64,000 nt of DNA from Myxococcales bacterium (GTDB lineage: Bacteria > Myxococcota_A > UBA9160 > UBA4427), in contig DUBZ01000116.1 of the NCBI GenBank assembly GCA_012960035.1, positions 1 to 64,000 of the forward strand, in the 5' to 3' direction. A program made the position numbers and the translations under genes. The notes under the pieces were generated by a model. It saw nothing but the letters and a program-made list of their open reading frames with translations. It was not told the origin of the DNA and did not search any database. Shown piece by piece: positions 20,278 through 28,271 of the stretch. The stretch's first letter is position 1, and every line of letters starts with the position of its first letter.

Positions 20278-21351
20278 CTAGCGCCCGAGTGTTTCGCAGA
20301 TCACCTCGCGCAAACGATCCGGGTCGAGGGGCTTCTTGAAGATCACGCCCTCAAGACCCTTCATGCGTGCGCGCTTGATGATGTGATCTTTGTCGTAGTG
20401 GAAGGCAGTCATCATCAAGACCGGCAAGTCGGGATGCGTTTCTTTGAGGGTCAGATACAGCTCATGGCCATCCATCTTGGGCATCACGACATCAGTGAGG
20501 AGCAGATCGAAGCGCTCTTGCTTGATGTACAAAAGAGCTTCCGCACCGTCGGTCGCGGTTTTTACTTCGCAGCCCGAGTTCACCAAAATTTCTTGCAGCG
20601 AATGACAGATGCCGGTGTCGTCGTCCGCGACGAGGATTCGACTTCCAGCGAGGCGATCGCGCCAACGCTGCACCGCGGCTTCGGGGTCATGCCGGTGTTT
20701 GAGATCGATCATGCGTGCGCTCGCGATATAGCTCACGGTTTCGTAGCTGTCGGTTTCGACCATTTCACCGAGGCGTTCGAGGATGTGAGTGATGCGCTCA
20801 ACCTCGCGACGGATCGCATCGATGCGTTCGGTTTCGACCGAGGCGTCATTCTCTTGTGCGAGGGCGTAAATGTCGCTTTCGAGCAGAGCGGTTTGATTCA
20901 GGATCACGGCAAGCGGGTTGTTGATCTCATGCGACAACCCGACCGCGACTTCACCAAGGGTTGCGAGCTGATCACGATGCAAGATGTCACGCAGGTCTTT
21001 CGCGTAACCGATCGTGCCGTTCTCCGTACCGTCTTCGTTGTAAATGATGGTGCCGGAAATCGCGACCGGTATCTCTTTCCCGCTCTTTGAGTTAAAGCAG
21101 GTTTGAAAAGTCTCGACGATCCCTTTGCCGCCGTGCTCTTCGCTCCGCATCGCGGTCATCACACGCCTGGCTTCTTCGATGCTCTTGTACAAGCGAGAGA
21201 CATGCACGCCCATGATCTCGTCGGACTTGTAACCCAGGCCGCGTTGGGCACCGTCGTTGTAGTAGTCGACGTTGCCTTCCTTGTTGGTCGCGATCACGAT
21301 GTCGGTCGACCGGTCGGTGAGAGACTGAAGACGGTCTTTCGAAAGTGTCAT
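20278..21351 (-). CDS. PAS - histidine phosphoacceptor - receiver protein without ATPase domain
   Basis: A 357-residue signalling protein. Residues about 8-120 form a PAS domain (STDIVIATNKEGNVDYYNDG, then IPVAISGTIIYNEDG). Residues 125-200 form a HisKA dimerisation domain with the H-box VGLSHEINNPLAVI (His141). Residues 237-355 form a receiver with acidic pair DDD at 243-245 and phospho-acceptor Asp287 (LLLTDVVMPKMDG). There is no HATPase domain with N, G1 or G2 boxes between them. It therefore cannot autophosphorylate alone; it probably relays phosphate or works with a partner kinase. It is not obviously in an operon. Confidence 0.88.
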   Translation of the reverse strand: MTLSKDRLQSLTDRSTDIVIATNKEGNVDYYNDGAQRGLGYKSDEIMGVHVSRLYKSIEEARRVMTAMRSEEHGGKGIVETFQTCFNSKSGKEIPVAISGTIIYNEDGTENGTIGYAKDLRDILHRDQLATLGEVAVGLSHEINNPLAVILNQTALLESDIYALAQENDASVETERIDAIRREVERITHILERLGEMVETDSYETVSYIASARMIDLKHRHDPEAAVQRWRDRLAGSRILVADDDTGICHSLQEILVNSGCEVKTATDGAEALLYIKQERFDLLLTDVVMPKMDGHELYLTLKETHPDLPVLMMTAFHYDKDHIIKRARMKGLEGVIFKKPLDPDRLREVICETLGR

Positions 21352-21400
21352 TCGTGGGTCTCTCGATCTGCCATCAACTGAGTCCCTACCTCTTGAGCGT

Positions 21401-21446
21401 TCACTTCTATTTTTTCGTTTTCACTTCTATTTTTTCGTTTTCACTT
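21401..21446 (-). repeat. 20-bp tandem duplication abutting the trxB stop
   Basis: TCACTTCTATTTTTTCGTTT occurs at 21401-21420 and again at 21421-21440. A partial third copy (TCACTT) then runs into the trxB stop codon (TAA, read as TTA at 21445-21447). On the transcribed strand the unit is A-rich and carries TAG and TGA triplets. It is not a hairpin. Confidence 0.9.
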
Positions 21447-22389
21447 ACTCGATACCTTGCTCGGCAAGCCAGCGTTCCGATTCAATCGCCGCCATGCATC
21501 CGGTGCCTGCGGCCGTAACGGCCTGGCGATACGTCGGGTCCGACACATCGCCACACGCGTAAACGCCTTCGATGGATGTTTGCGTCGTACCCGGTTTCAC
21601 TTTGACGTAGCCCGCATCGTCGAGGTCGAGCTTGTCAACGAACAGGCTGGTATTCGGTTGGTGGCCGATCGCGATGAAGACGGCTTCGACGTCGATGTCT
21701 CGTTCGCTGCCGTCGTTGATGTCCGCGAGGCGAACCCCCGTCACGTAGTCTTCGCCGACGACTTCTTTGATTTCACTATTCCACGCAAAATCGATCAGCT
21801 CATGGTTCATTGCGCGCTCGGCCATGATCTTGCTGGCCCGCAACTCCTCGCGTCGATGAATCACCGTGACCTTGGTCGCAAACCGGGTGAGGAAGAGCGC
21901 TTCTTCCATCGCGGTGTCGCCGCCGCCGACGACCGCCATCGCCTTATTGCGAAACAATGCGCCGTCGCAGGTCGCGCACGCCGACACGCCGTTGTTCATC
22001 AACCGTTGTTCAGAGTCGATCCCGAGCCAGCGCGCTGAAGCACCGGTGGATACGAGCACCGCGTCGGCGGTAAATGTTCGGTCGGCCGTTGACACTTTGA
22101 AGGGTCGCGACGAAAAGTCGACTTCGGTTGCGTCTTCGTTATAGAGCGTGGTGCCGAAGCGCTCCGCTTGCTTGCGAAACAACTCCATCATTTCTGGGCC
22201 CGACACGCCTTCGGGAAAGCCCGGGTAGTTTTCGACGTCGGTCGTAAGCATGAGCTGCCCACCGAACTGCATGCCACAGATCATAATCGGGTTGAGCTGC
22301 GCGCGCGCGGCATAGATCGCGGCCGTGTAACCCGCGGGTCCACTTCCGAGAATCAAAACTTTGGTGTGATCTGCTGCCTGCGCCGACAT
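21445..22389 (-). CDS. trxB: Thioredoxin reductase
   Basis: NADPH-dependent flavoenzyme that reduces thioredoxin. I choose ATG at 22389 (MSAQAADHTKVLILGSGPAG) with GGGGAAG upstream; an earlier in-frame Met at 22443 adds 18 residues. The 314 residues show the FAD-binding GSGPAGYTAAIYAAR, the redox pair CATC (VSACATCDGALF), the NADPH-binding VVGGGDTAMEEALFL, and the C-terminal GVYACGDVSDPTYRQAVTAA. Thioredoxin itself is not in the window. Confidence 0.97.
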   Translation of the reverse strand: MSAQAADHTKVLILGSGPAGYTAAIYAARAQLNPIMICGMQFGGQLMLTTDVENYPGFPEGVSGPEMMELFRKQAERFGTTLYNEDATEVDFSSRPFKVSTADRTFTADAVLVSTGASARWLGIDSEQRLMNNGVSACATCDGALFRNKAMAVVGGGDTAMEEALFLTRFATKVTVIHRREELRASKIMAERAMNHELIDFAWNSEIKEVVGEDYVTGVRLADINDGSERDIDVEAVFIAIGHQPNTSLFVDKLDLDDAGYVKVKPGTTQTSIEGVYACGDVSDPTYRQAVTAAGTGCMAAIESERWLAEQGIE

Positions 22390-22505
22390 GACTTCCCCGC
22401 TCAACTGATCTTCCGTGGTGTTTTGCGGATGGTAAGCCCGCACTTGGTCGGTTGCCAGCAGATTGCGTGGAAGGCGGCGGTTCAGGCGCGGTTGTCCCGG
22501 TTTGA

Positions 22506-22521
22506 GGGACGCAGCCGTCCC
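22506..22521 (-). terminator. Short hairpin after the membrane-protein gene
   Basis: GGGACG-CAGC-CGTCCC begins two bases beyond the stop codon at 22524. There is no T-run. On the transcribed strand the sequence GACGGCTGCGTC resembles the triloop palindromes at 2277 and 35211. Confidence 0.5.
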
Positions 22522-22523
22522 GA

Positions 22524-24176
22524 CTAAAGAGGCTCAGTGATGGGAAGCTCTTCCCACATCAGCTGAAGAAACACACCGATGAAAAAGGACAGAAAGGTCA
22601 TCACGAGCACGGCCGAAGGAAATGCCATCATGGGCTCCACGCCGATGACGCGAGGCAGTTCGCCGATGAACGGCACCACGGCTGACTCGGCGAGGGTTCG
22701 AGCAGTGTCGCCGTCTTCGGCCGGCCAGTTGCGCAAGATCATGAAGCGCCCAACCAAGTTCGTCATCACGACACCGATCCCAAACGCCTGAAGGACACCG
22801 AATAGGAAAATCGCCCGGGCCCGAGCAAACGCCTCTTGGGTACGCTCGATGCGCTGGTGCACTTCGACGTAGATGTACAGCATGGTGACGAGGCCCAAGA
22901 ACAGCGAAACCGCGCCTAGGATTAAGAACGGCTGATTGGCAAGATCCCAGACTTCGTCGATCAAGAACACCGGCAAGTAGCCGACGATAATGCCCGCTCC
23001 AATTCGCGGAACCGAGCTGTGAAAGAACGACAGATCGTGCTTCCAGCAAAAGCGGTAGAGCAGGAACCAGGCCGCCGCGCCGTTGACGAGCACCACCTCG
23101 GCGGAGCACAAGTAGTTGAAGACAGTCGGGTATTGCTCGTACCCGAAGCTCGCGGCGATGAAGGGAGACATCAGGGCCAAGAGCATGAGCGAGTGGTTGC
23201 GCGGGGTGTGGATGGACAGATTCTTGGCATCGGAGCCCGCACCGTTGGTGAGCGCGGCGTCGTGGTGGATCAACGCAGCTGAATGCCTGACGTCGTAGTG
23301 GCGCAAGAACCAGCGCTCGAGCTTGTCGAGAATCCGCCGGCAATCGCGTCCCTTTCGGCGCAGGTACGGCACGAGATGGCTGCCGCGCTCGATCTCGAGG
23401 GACGGGTTCGTGCAAATTGCCCGCAACACCTCGGTCTCGCGGTCTTCGAAGGGCGAGTCTTCCTTTTCGAAAGCCTTGTTGTCTTCGTCGAGACAAGCCC
23501 CCTCGAGCCAAAGGTAAAATGAGCGCTCCGCCATGCGGACCACCATCCGGTTTACGGCATCGACGTCGCCGCTTTCCATCGTATAGAAGAAACCGCCCTC
23601 ACTCGAGTCGTCGGACGGGTCCACGGGGTCCACTTCGCCCGAGATGTACTGCGCGAGGTACTCGGGCGTAACCCGCCCTTCGACCAGCTCCGTAAGTGAC
23701 TTGTACGTGATCTTTCGCATGAGCAGCAGCGCCACCCTGGCGCGGCGCTGTTCGGTGAGTTCTCGCGAGATGAGAAACCGAGTCGAGAGCTGGCAAAAGA
23801 GCGCCACGTCCTGATGGACCCGCAGACGCGGCTCCCCGGTAAGCCTCTGTCCCACGTCTTCGAGCAGGGCTTCGAGGTACTGGGGCACCCGACTCAAGAG
23901 GCGTACCAAGAGATCTGTGGAGTCGCGCCGGTTGGCCTTGGGGGAAAGCAACTCGGGACGGTTCAGCAGGTCGTCGAACTGAAAAAACAATTCAGCGGGG
24001 TCGTGGGAATTGCTGTGGAAAGAGAACGTTTCGGGAAAGACGCGCACGTAGCCTTCCCCGTGGTCGCACTCGAAGCGAACTTCGCGGGCGTGGAAAGCAA
24101 ACGTAAAACGGAAGCTCAGCGAGAGGCGGTCGATCCGCATCTCAATGCGTTTGAGCCCACCCTCTTCGGCCGCCAC
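22524..24176 (-). CDS. Unknown protein with C-terminal membrane domain
   Basis: I do not recognise this 550-residue protein. The first ~320 residues are soluble and charged, with FRFTFAFHAREVRFECDHGE at the start and a Cys/Arg-rich YLRRKGRDCRRILDKLERWF near 280. From about 325 to the end there are roughly six hydrophobic segments (for example LMLLALMSPFIAASFG, FLILGAVSLFLGLVTMLYIY, VLVMTFLSFFIGVFLQLMW), so the C-terminal half is membrane-embedded. The GTG start follows the stop of the upstream response-regulator gene by one base (TAG C GTG). It is thus the last gene of a three-gene unit with a DUF1232 protein and a response regulator. It may be the output or sensor of that unit. Confidence 0.8.
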   Translation of the reverse strand: MAAEEGGLKRIEMRIDRLSLSFRFTFAFHAREVRFECDHGEGYVRVFPETFSFHSNSHDPAELFFQFDDLLNRPELLSPKANRRDSTDLLVRLLSRVPQYLEALLEDVGQRLTGEPRLRVHQDVALFCQLSTRFLISRELTEQRRARVALLLMRKITYKSLTELVEGRVTPEYLAQYISGEVDPVDPSDDSSEGGFFYTMESGDVDAVNRMVVRMAERSFYLWLEGACLDEDNKAFEKEDSPFEDRETEVLRAICTNPSLEIERGSHLVPYLRRKGRDCRRILDKLERWFLRHYDVRHSAALIHHDAALTNGAGSDAKNLSIHTPRNHSLMLLALMSPFIAASFGYEQYPTVFNYLCSAEVVLVNGAAAWFLLYRFCWKHDLSFFHSSVPRIGAGIIVGYLPVFLIDEVWDLANQPFLILGAVSLFLGLVTMLYIYVEVHQRIERTQEAFARARAIFLFGVLQAFGIGVVMTNLVGRFMILRNWPAEDGDTARTLAESAVVPFIGELPRVIGVEPMMAFPSAVLVMTFLSFFIGVFLQLMWEELPITEPL

Positions 24177-24177
24177 G

Positions 24178-25329
24178 CTAGAGCACCCGCTGTTTCGGGT
24201 TCTCGCCGGACTCGTAGTACGACTCGACTCGCTTGCCCAATAGTCGGACCCGTTCCGGGGGCTCGACCGACTGGGGCCACCGCTTGTTCGCGATCCGCAT
24301 GCGTTCGATCAGCATTTGCGCGTCCGGGTAGTCCTCGCGGCACATGAGGTCTTCGATTTCGATCCAGCTTGAGATCGCGGTCTGGGTTCGCGTCACCCGT
24401 TCACTCAACAAGGACATGCTTGGCGACGTGACCGCAGTACCGCCGACTTCCTGGTCGAGCTTCGACAATTCGGCAAGCGCCGCATCGAGGGCTTCCCGCA
24501 ATTCGCCTTCCAGCTGAGAGACCCCAACCACGAGTTCTTCGAATTTGCGCCGCAGCGGCTCGTGAGAAATTTCTTTGAAGAGCAGAACCCGCCCGAGTGA
24601 CTCGCCGCCGCGCCCTTTCAGCCCGCGAGCGCTAATGCGCAAACGGTGCGCCGCACTGCCGACCATGACTTCAAGGTCCTCGAACGACCCGCCCTTGTCA
24701 TTCGCGACACCGGCCACAGCCTCAGCAATCTTGTCGAGCCCACGTCCAACCAAAAACTCACCGATCGCGACCCCGATCGGGTCTTCTTCGATCTCGAGGT
24801 ACTTGCGCGCCGGGTGGTTGACCGCCTGAATGTCTTCGTTGGCGTCGAGCGCGATCGCCCCCGTCTCGAAGCGATCCATCACAGCTTCGAGAAACAAGTT
24901 CGCGCGACCCAGGCCTTCAACCAGCCTGCGATTCTCCACGGTAAGCGCGTAGTGGTTCGCCGCGTTCTTGACCGTCTGCTTGAGTTCTGCGGGCTCCCAA
25001 GGCTTATCGAGGTAGGCGTAGATATGACCGTCGTTGATCGCCTGAATTGTCGCGTGTGAATCTGCGAACCCTGTGAGCATGATACGCACCGTGTCGGGAT
25101 GCTGCTCATAGACCTCGCGCAGAAATTCGACGCCGGTCATGTGCGGCATGCGCTGGTCGGTGAGCACCACGGCGATCGGTGGCTGCTCGGCCAAGATCTC
25201 GAGCCCACGGCGGGCGTCGTTGGTCGTGATGACTTCATAGTCGTCCATAAACGTGAACGACATCGTTTCGAGGATCGCGTCCTCGTCGTCAACAACCAGC
25301 AAGCGTGGTGGATCGGAGCGTTCCGTCAT
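24178..25329 (-). CDS. Response regulator with PAS-like output region
   Basis: A 383-residue protein. Residues 8-125 form a receiver (RLLVVDDEDAILETMSFTF, phospho-acceptor Asp58 in VVLTDQRMPHMTGVEFL, YLDKPWEPAEL), very like the RpfG/HupR type. Residues about 145-250 look like a PAS fold (LEAVMDRFETGAIALDANED). The rest is a coiled-coil-rich tail without an HD-GYP, GGDEF, DNA-binding or kinase domain. It lies between the DUF1232 gene (12 nt upstream) and the membrane protein (1 nt downstream), so the three are probably one signalling unit. Confidence 0.88.
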   Translation of the reverse strand: MTERSDPPRLLVVDDEDAILETMSFTFMDDYEVITTNDARRGLEILAEQPPIAVVLTDQRMPHMTGVEFLREVYEQHPDTVRIMLTGFADSHATIQAINDGHIYAYLDKPWEPAELKQTVKNAANHYALTVENRRLVEGLGRANLFLEAVMDRFETGAIALDANEDIQAVNHPARKYLEIEEDPIGVAIGEFLVGRGLDKIAEAVAGVANDKGGSFEDLEVMVGSAAHRLRISARGLKGRGGESLGRVLLFKEISHEPLRRKFEELVVGVSQLEGELREALDAALAELSKLDQEVGGTAVTSPSMSLLSERVTRTQTAISSWIEIEDLMCREDYPDAQMLIERMRIANKRWPQSVEPPERVRLLGKRVESYYESGENPKQRVL

Positions 25330-25341
25330 AGGTGACCTGGC

Positions 25342-25902
25342 CTAGAAGCCGACCTTTCCCTTTGCCGCGTCTTTTGTTTTGCGCGCAACGACGTCGGCTC
25401 GGAGTTTCTTTCGCATCTCGTCGAGGCGACCGGGCAACCGGTCTCCCGCAACCTTGGTCCACGGCTTGAGTTCCGCGCCGTCACGAAATTTTCGAAACTT
25501 CCGAAACGCCCAGAGCTCGTGTTTGAATTCTTCCTCGACGAACTTGATCATGATGGCGTCGTCGAGAAAGCCCAATACCGGGATCTCGTCGGGGATCAGA
25601 TCTTCGGGGTTCGCGAAGTACGCCAGCGCACCCAGTACCTGGCCCCGGATTGCCTTCGGGGGTCGGTAGTCTTCGTCGGTGATAATTTTCGCCAAGTCTT
25701 CGAGGGATCCGACTGCTTCGAGGATAAAGCGCGGGGTGTTCTTCTTGGTTCGCATCAACGTCACAAGCCCTGCTGCAGAGCTTACGATTTCGCCTTCATC
25801 CGTGGTCGCGGCATTTGCGCGAGCACGCCGAAAGAGCTTGCGAAAGTACGTGACGTCATCCTCGTCGAGGTTGAAACTGACCTTGAACGAACTGGCTCCC
25901 AT
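25342..25902 (-). CDS. DUF1232 (YkvA-like) protein
   Basis: A 186-residue protein with the DUF1232 core ALAYFANPEDLIPDEIPVLG-FLDDAIMI, a short segment common in small proteins of unknown function. The N-terminus (FKVSFNLDEDDVTYFRKLFR) is also seen in longer DUF1232 proteins. No signal peptide is present. It is the first gene of the unit with the response regulator and the membrane protein. The function of the family is not established. Confidence 0.85.
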   Translation of the reverse strand: MGASSFKVSFNLDEDDVTYFRKLFRRARANAATTDEGEIVSSAAGLVTLMRTKKNTPRFILEAVGSLEDLAKIITDEDYRPPKAIRGQVLGALAYFANPEDLIPDEIPVLGFLDDAIMIKFVEEEFKHELWAFRKFRKFRDGAELKPWTKVAGDRLPGRLDEMRKKLRADVVARKTKDAAKGKVGF

Positions 25903-26125
25903 GCCGACCTTTCCTCCGAGCGTCGTGAGCTCGCTGTATCCGATTAGACGGTAACGCGCTTTGCTGGCCTGACCCCGACGTGGGTTCGCCCACGCGAGCA
26001 GCCAAATCTACTATGACTCGACGATCGACATCAGGGCGCTGTACGTCCACTCCACCGATGACCGTAATCACCGCAATTCGCCAGCGAAAACGGCCGAGTT
26101 CGGTTTGGCGGGCCCGCCGACTCTA

Positions 26126-27472
26126 TCAATACTTGGCACTCGCAATCAAGCTGTCCATCGATCCGTTCCATTCGCCCCGCCAGCTTTCGAGGGTTTGCTC
26201 GCCAGGGCTCAAGCCCCGCTCGATCACCGCGTGGAGCGGGTCGAGAAAGCCTGTTTCGCTGCCGTCTGCTTCACCGCGCGCAATCATGGCGGTGAGTCCC
26301 GCCTCGGAAATCGCAACCAGTTCACGTGCCAGCTCAAGAACCGGGCGCCCCGCGAAGTCGGCGGCAAGGCCGCGGCGGGCGACGTCCACCAACCCGTCGT
26401 CTCGGTCGTGAGCGCTGGCACCCCCGACCAGGGACCAAACCGCATCCCGTGCCCCTGCGTCGTAGAGAATACCCTTCCAGAGTGCCGGAAGCGCGCAGAT
26501 CATTTCGCGAGACACCGCGTCGGTGCCACGAACTTCGACGATGCGCTTGAGACGAATCTCGGGGAAGAGAGTCGTGAGGTGAGTGTCCCAGTCTCCGATC
26601 GTCGCGCGATGGCCGTCCAATCCGTTCTGCATGAAATTGCGGAACGTGAGGCGCGTCGCAGGCAAATACTGGTGATCGCGCACGATGAAGAACATCGGAA
26701 TGTCGAGCGCCCACTCGATGTAGTCGCGATAGCCAAAGTCCGGCTCAAAGACGAATTCCAAGATGCCACAGCGGTCGGGATCCGTATCGCGCCAAATGTG
26801 AAGGCGTCTTGAAACGAAACCATTCTCTTTGCCTTGGGCGAGTGGGCCGTTCGCAAACAAGGCGGACAACGGTGTGGTGCACGCCATCGCGGCGCGCATC
26901 TTGCTCGCCATGTCGGCTTCGCTCGCGTAATCGTAGTTGGCTTGAACGGTCGCGGTCGAATGCATCATGTGAAGCGACAAGTCACCGCGCGTCGGCAGAT
27001 AACCGCGCATGATGTCGTAGCGCGCCTTCGGCATCTTGGGCGTCTGGTCGACGTGGTGAATGGGGTCGTGTCCAATGCCAAGCCACAGGATTCCCATGTC
27101 GTCCGAAATACTTTGCAGCAATTTGACGTGATCGTTGAACTCGGCGCAGGTTTCTCGCGTGTCCCGAAGTGGGGCGCCGGACAGTTCGAGCTGACCGCCA
27201 GGTTCGAGGGTAATGCTCGCGCCGCCTTTCTTTAGCGCGATGAGATTTGGGCCCTCAAGCACGCGCTCCCAACCATCGACCGCAGCAACGCGCTCAAGCA
27301 GTGCCCCGATCCCGCACGGGCCGTCATAGGTGACACGCGCGTGGGTGTCGGCATAGATGCCGATCTTCTCGTGCTCGGTTCCGACCCTCCAGTCTCCGAC
27401 CGGCGTTTCGGCGTCCACAAAGTACTCAACGAGATCGCCGTTCCCCTCAATGGGGAGGCTAGATTCTTGCAC
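26126..27472 (-). CDS. gshA: Glutamate-cysteine ligase (plant/alpha-proteobacterial type)
   Basis: First enzyme of glutathione synthesis, GCS2-type. The 448-residue length fits. Matching sequences are VGTEHEKIGIYADTHARVTY, SITLEPGGQLELSGAPLRDT, ILWLGIGHDPIHHVDQTPKM-PKARYDIM and MMHSTATVQANYDY. No gshB is nearby, but a glutathione S-transferase lies at 36462, so glutathione use is coherent. The gap before DUF1232 (25903-26125) shows no gene. Confidence 0.95.
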   Translation of the reverse strand: MQESSLPIEGNGDLVEYFVDAETPVGDWRVGTEHEKIGIYADTHARVTYDGPCGIGALLERVAAVDGWERVLEGPNLIALKKGGASITLEPGGQLELSGAPLRDTRETCAEFNDHVKLLQSISDDMGILWLGIGHDPIHHVDQTPKMPKARYDIMRGYLPTRGDLSLHMMHSTATVQANYDYASEADMASKMRAAMACTTPLSALFANGPLAQGKENGFVSRRLHIWRDTDPDRCGILEFVFEPDFGYRDYIEWALDIPMFFIVRDHQYLPATRLTFRNFMQNGLDGHRATIGDWDTHLTTLFPEIRLKRIVEVRGTDAVSREMICALPALWKGILYDAGARDAVWSLVGGASAHDRDDGLVDVARRGLAADFAGRPVLELARELVAISEAGLTAMIARGEADGSETGFLDPLHAVIERGLSPGEQTLESWRGEWNGSMDSLIASAKY

Positions 27473-27643
27473 CTGCGAACTCCCTGGGCGCTGAACTGAA
27501 AACGGCTTGGAATAAACCGCGCCTCAGCATATCGAACCCCATCGGATGCGCCCTTCGCCCCGAGAACAACGGTGGTTCCGCCGACGTGCAACGGACGAGG
27601 AAACGTACGGGACAGGGTTCGCGTGATGGGTGGGGCGCGCGCG

Positions 27644-28066
27644 TCAGGGTGTAAAGGCGCTTTCCAAAAACTCGGCCAGTACAGCGGCCAAGCCCGCGTC
27701 GATCCCCGCGTCATCGTCGAGATCGATTCGTTTACAGGGGCCTTCGTCTTTGCCCTGTTTGAACGGACCGACGAGGGTGATGGCGCCCTTGCTCTTTACC
27801 GTGACGATCACTTGATGACGACCGCGCGTCACGTCGAACTGCACCGAATGCAGATGTTTGTCATCGGTACGCGGGTCCGAAAGAACGACTTCGAGGTGAG
27901 GTGCGCCAGCGTCGCGCGCTGCGCGATGGAAGCCTTCTAGCCCGGCGCTCACCTTGCCGTGGATCTGATTCGCCCGAGCGCGGATTTCGCCTAAGCGGCT
28001 CGCAATCTCACTTTCGCGGGCTGCGAGACGTGTACCGACCTGCGCGAGTTCATCAGACAGAGACAA
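27644..28066 (-). CDS. Conserved-looking hypothetical protein
   Basis: A 140-residue protein with an N-terminal coiled-coil-like helix (DELAQVGTRLAARESEIASR) and a compact alpha/beta remainder (VQFDVTRGRHQVIVTVKSKG, then ITLVGPFKQGKDEGPCKRID). No signal peptide or membrane segment. Base and codon use match the neighbours and it fills the space upstream of gshA in the same direction, which supports a real gene. I do not recognise the family. Confidence 0.65.
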   Translation of the reverse strand: MSLSDELAQVGTRLAARESEIASRLGEIRARANQIHGKVSAGLEGFHRAARDAGAPHLEVVLSDPRTDDKHLHSVQFDVTRGRHQVIVTVKSKGAITLVGPFKQGKDEGPCKRIDLDDDAGIDAGLAAVLAEFLESAFTP

Positions 28067-28194
28067 GTACGGACTCCATGGGTGCCAACATCAAGTGTTG
28101 GCTTCGGTGGACGCCTGCTGTGGACTTGCGAGACACCCGTGGCTGGGTTTGTCGAAAGCCGCCTACCTATGTTTTTACCGGCTCTTGATGAGAA

Positions 28195-28258
28195 GCGCCT
28201 GCGGCGGGCTTATAAAAGCGCCTGCGGCGGGCTTATAAAAGCGCCTGCGGCGGGCTAA
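28195..28258 (-). repeat. Three 23-bp tandem copies after the M23 peptidase gene
   Basis: GCGCCTGCGGCGGGC followed by TTATAAAA occurs at 28195 and 28218; a third copy at 28241 ends differently (TAAGAAAAAAT). Each unit contains CGCC-TGC-GGCG. On the minus strand, the direction of the peptidase gene, each hairpin is followed by CTTTTATAA, so each unit resembles a short terminator. The array begins about 14 nt beyond the stop codon. Confidence 0.9.
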
Positions 28259-28271
28259 GAAAAAATAGCCG

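Noticed and set aside
26125-26145. TGGCACTCGCAATC string as a sigma-54 promoter
   Set aside because: The -12 box is missing and it lies at the 3' end of gshA on the opposite strand.
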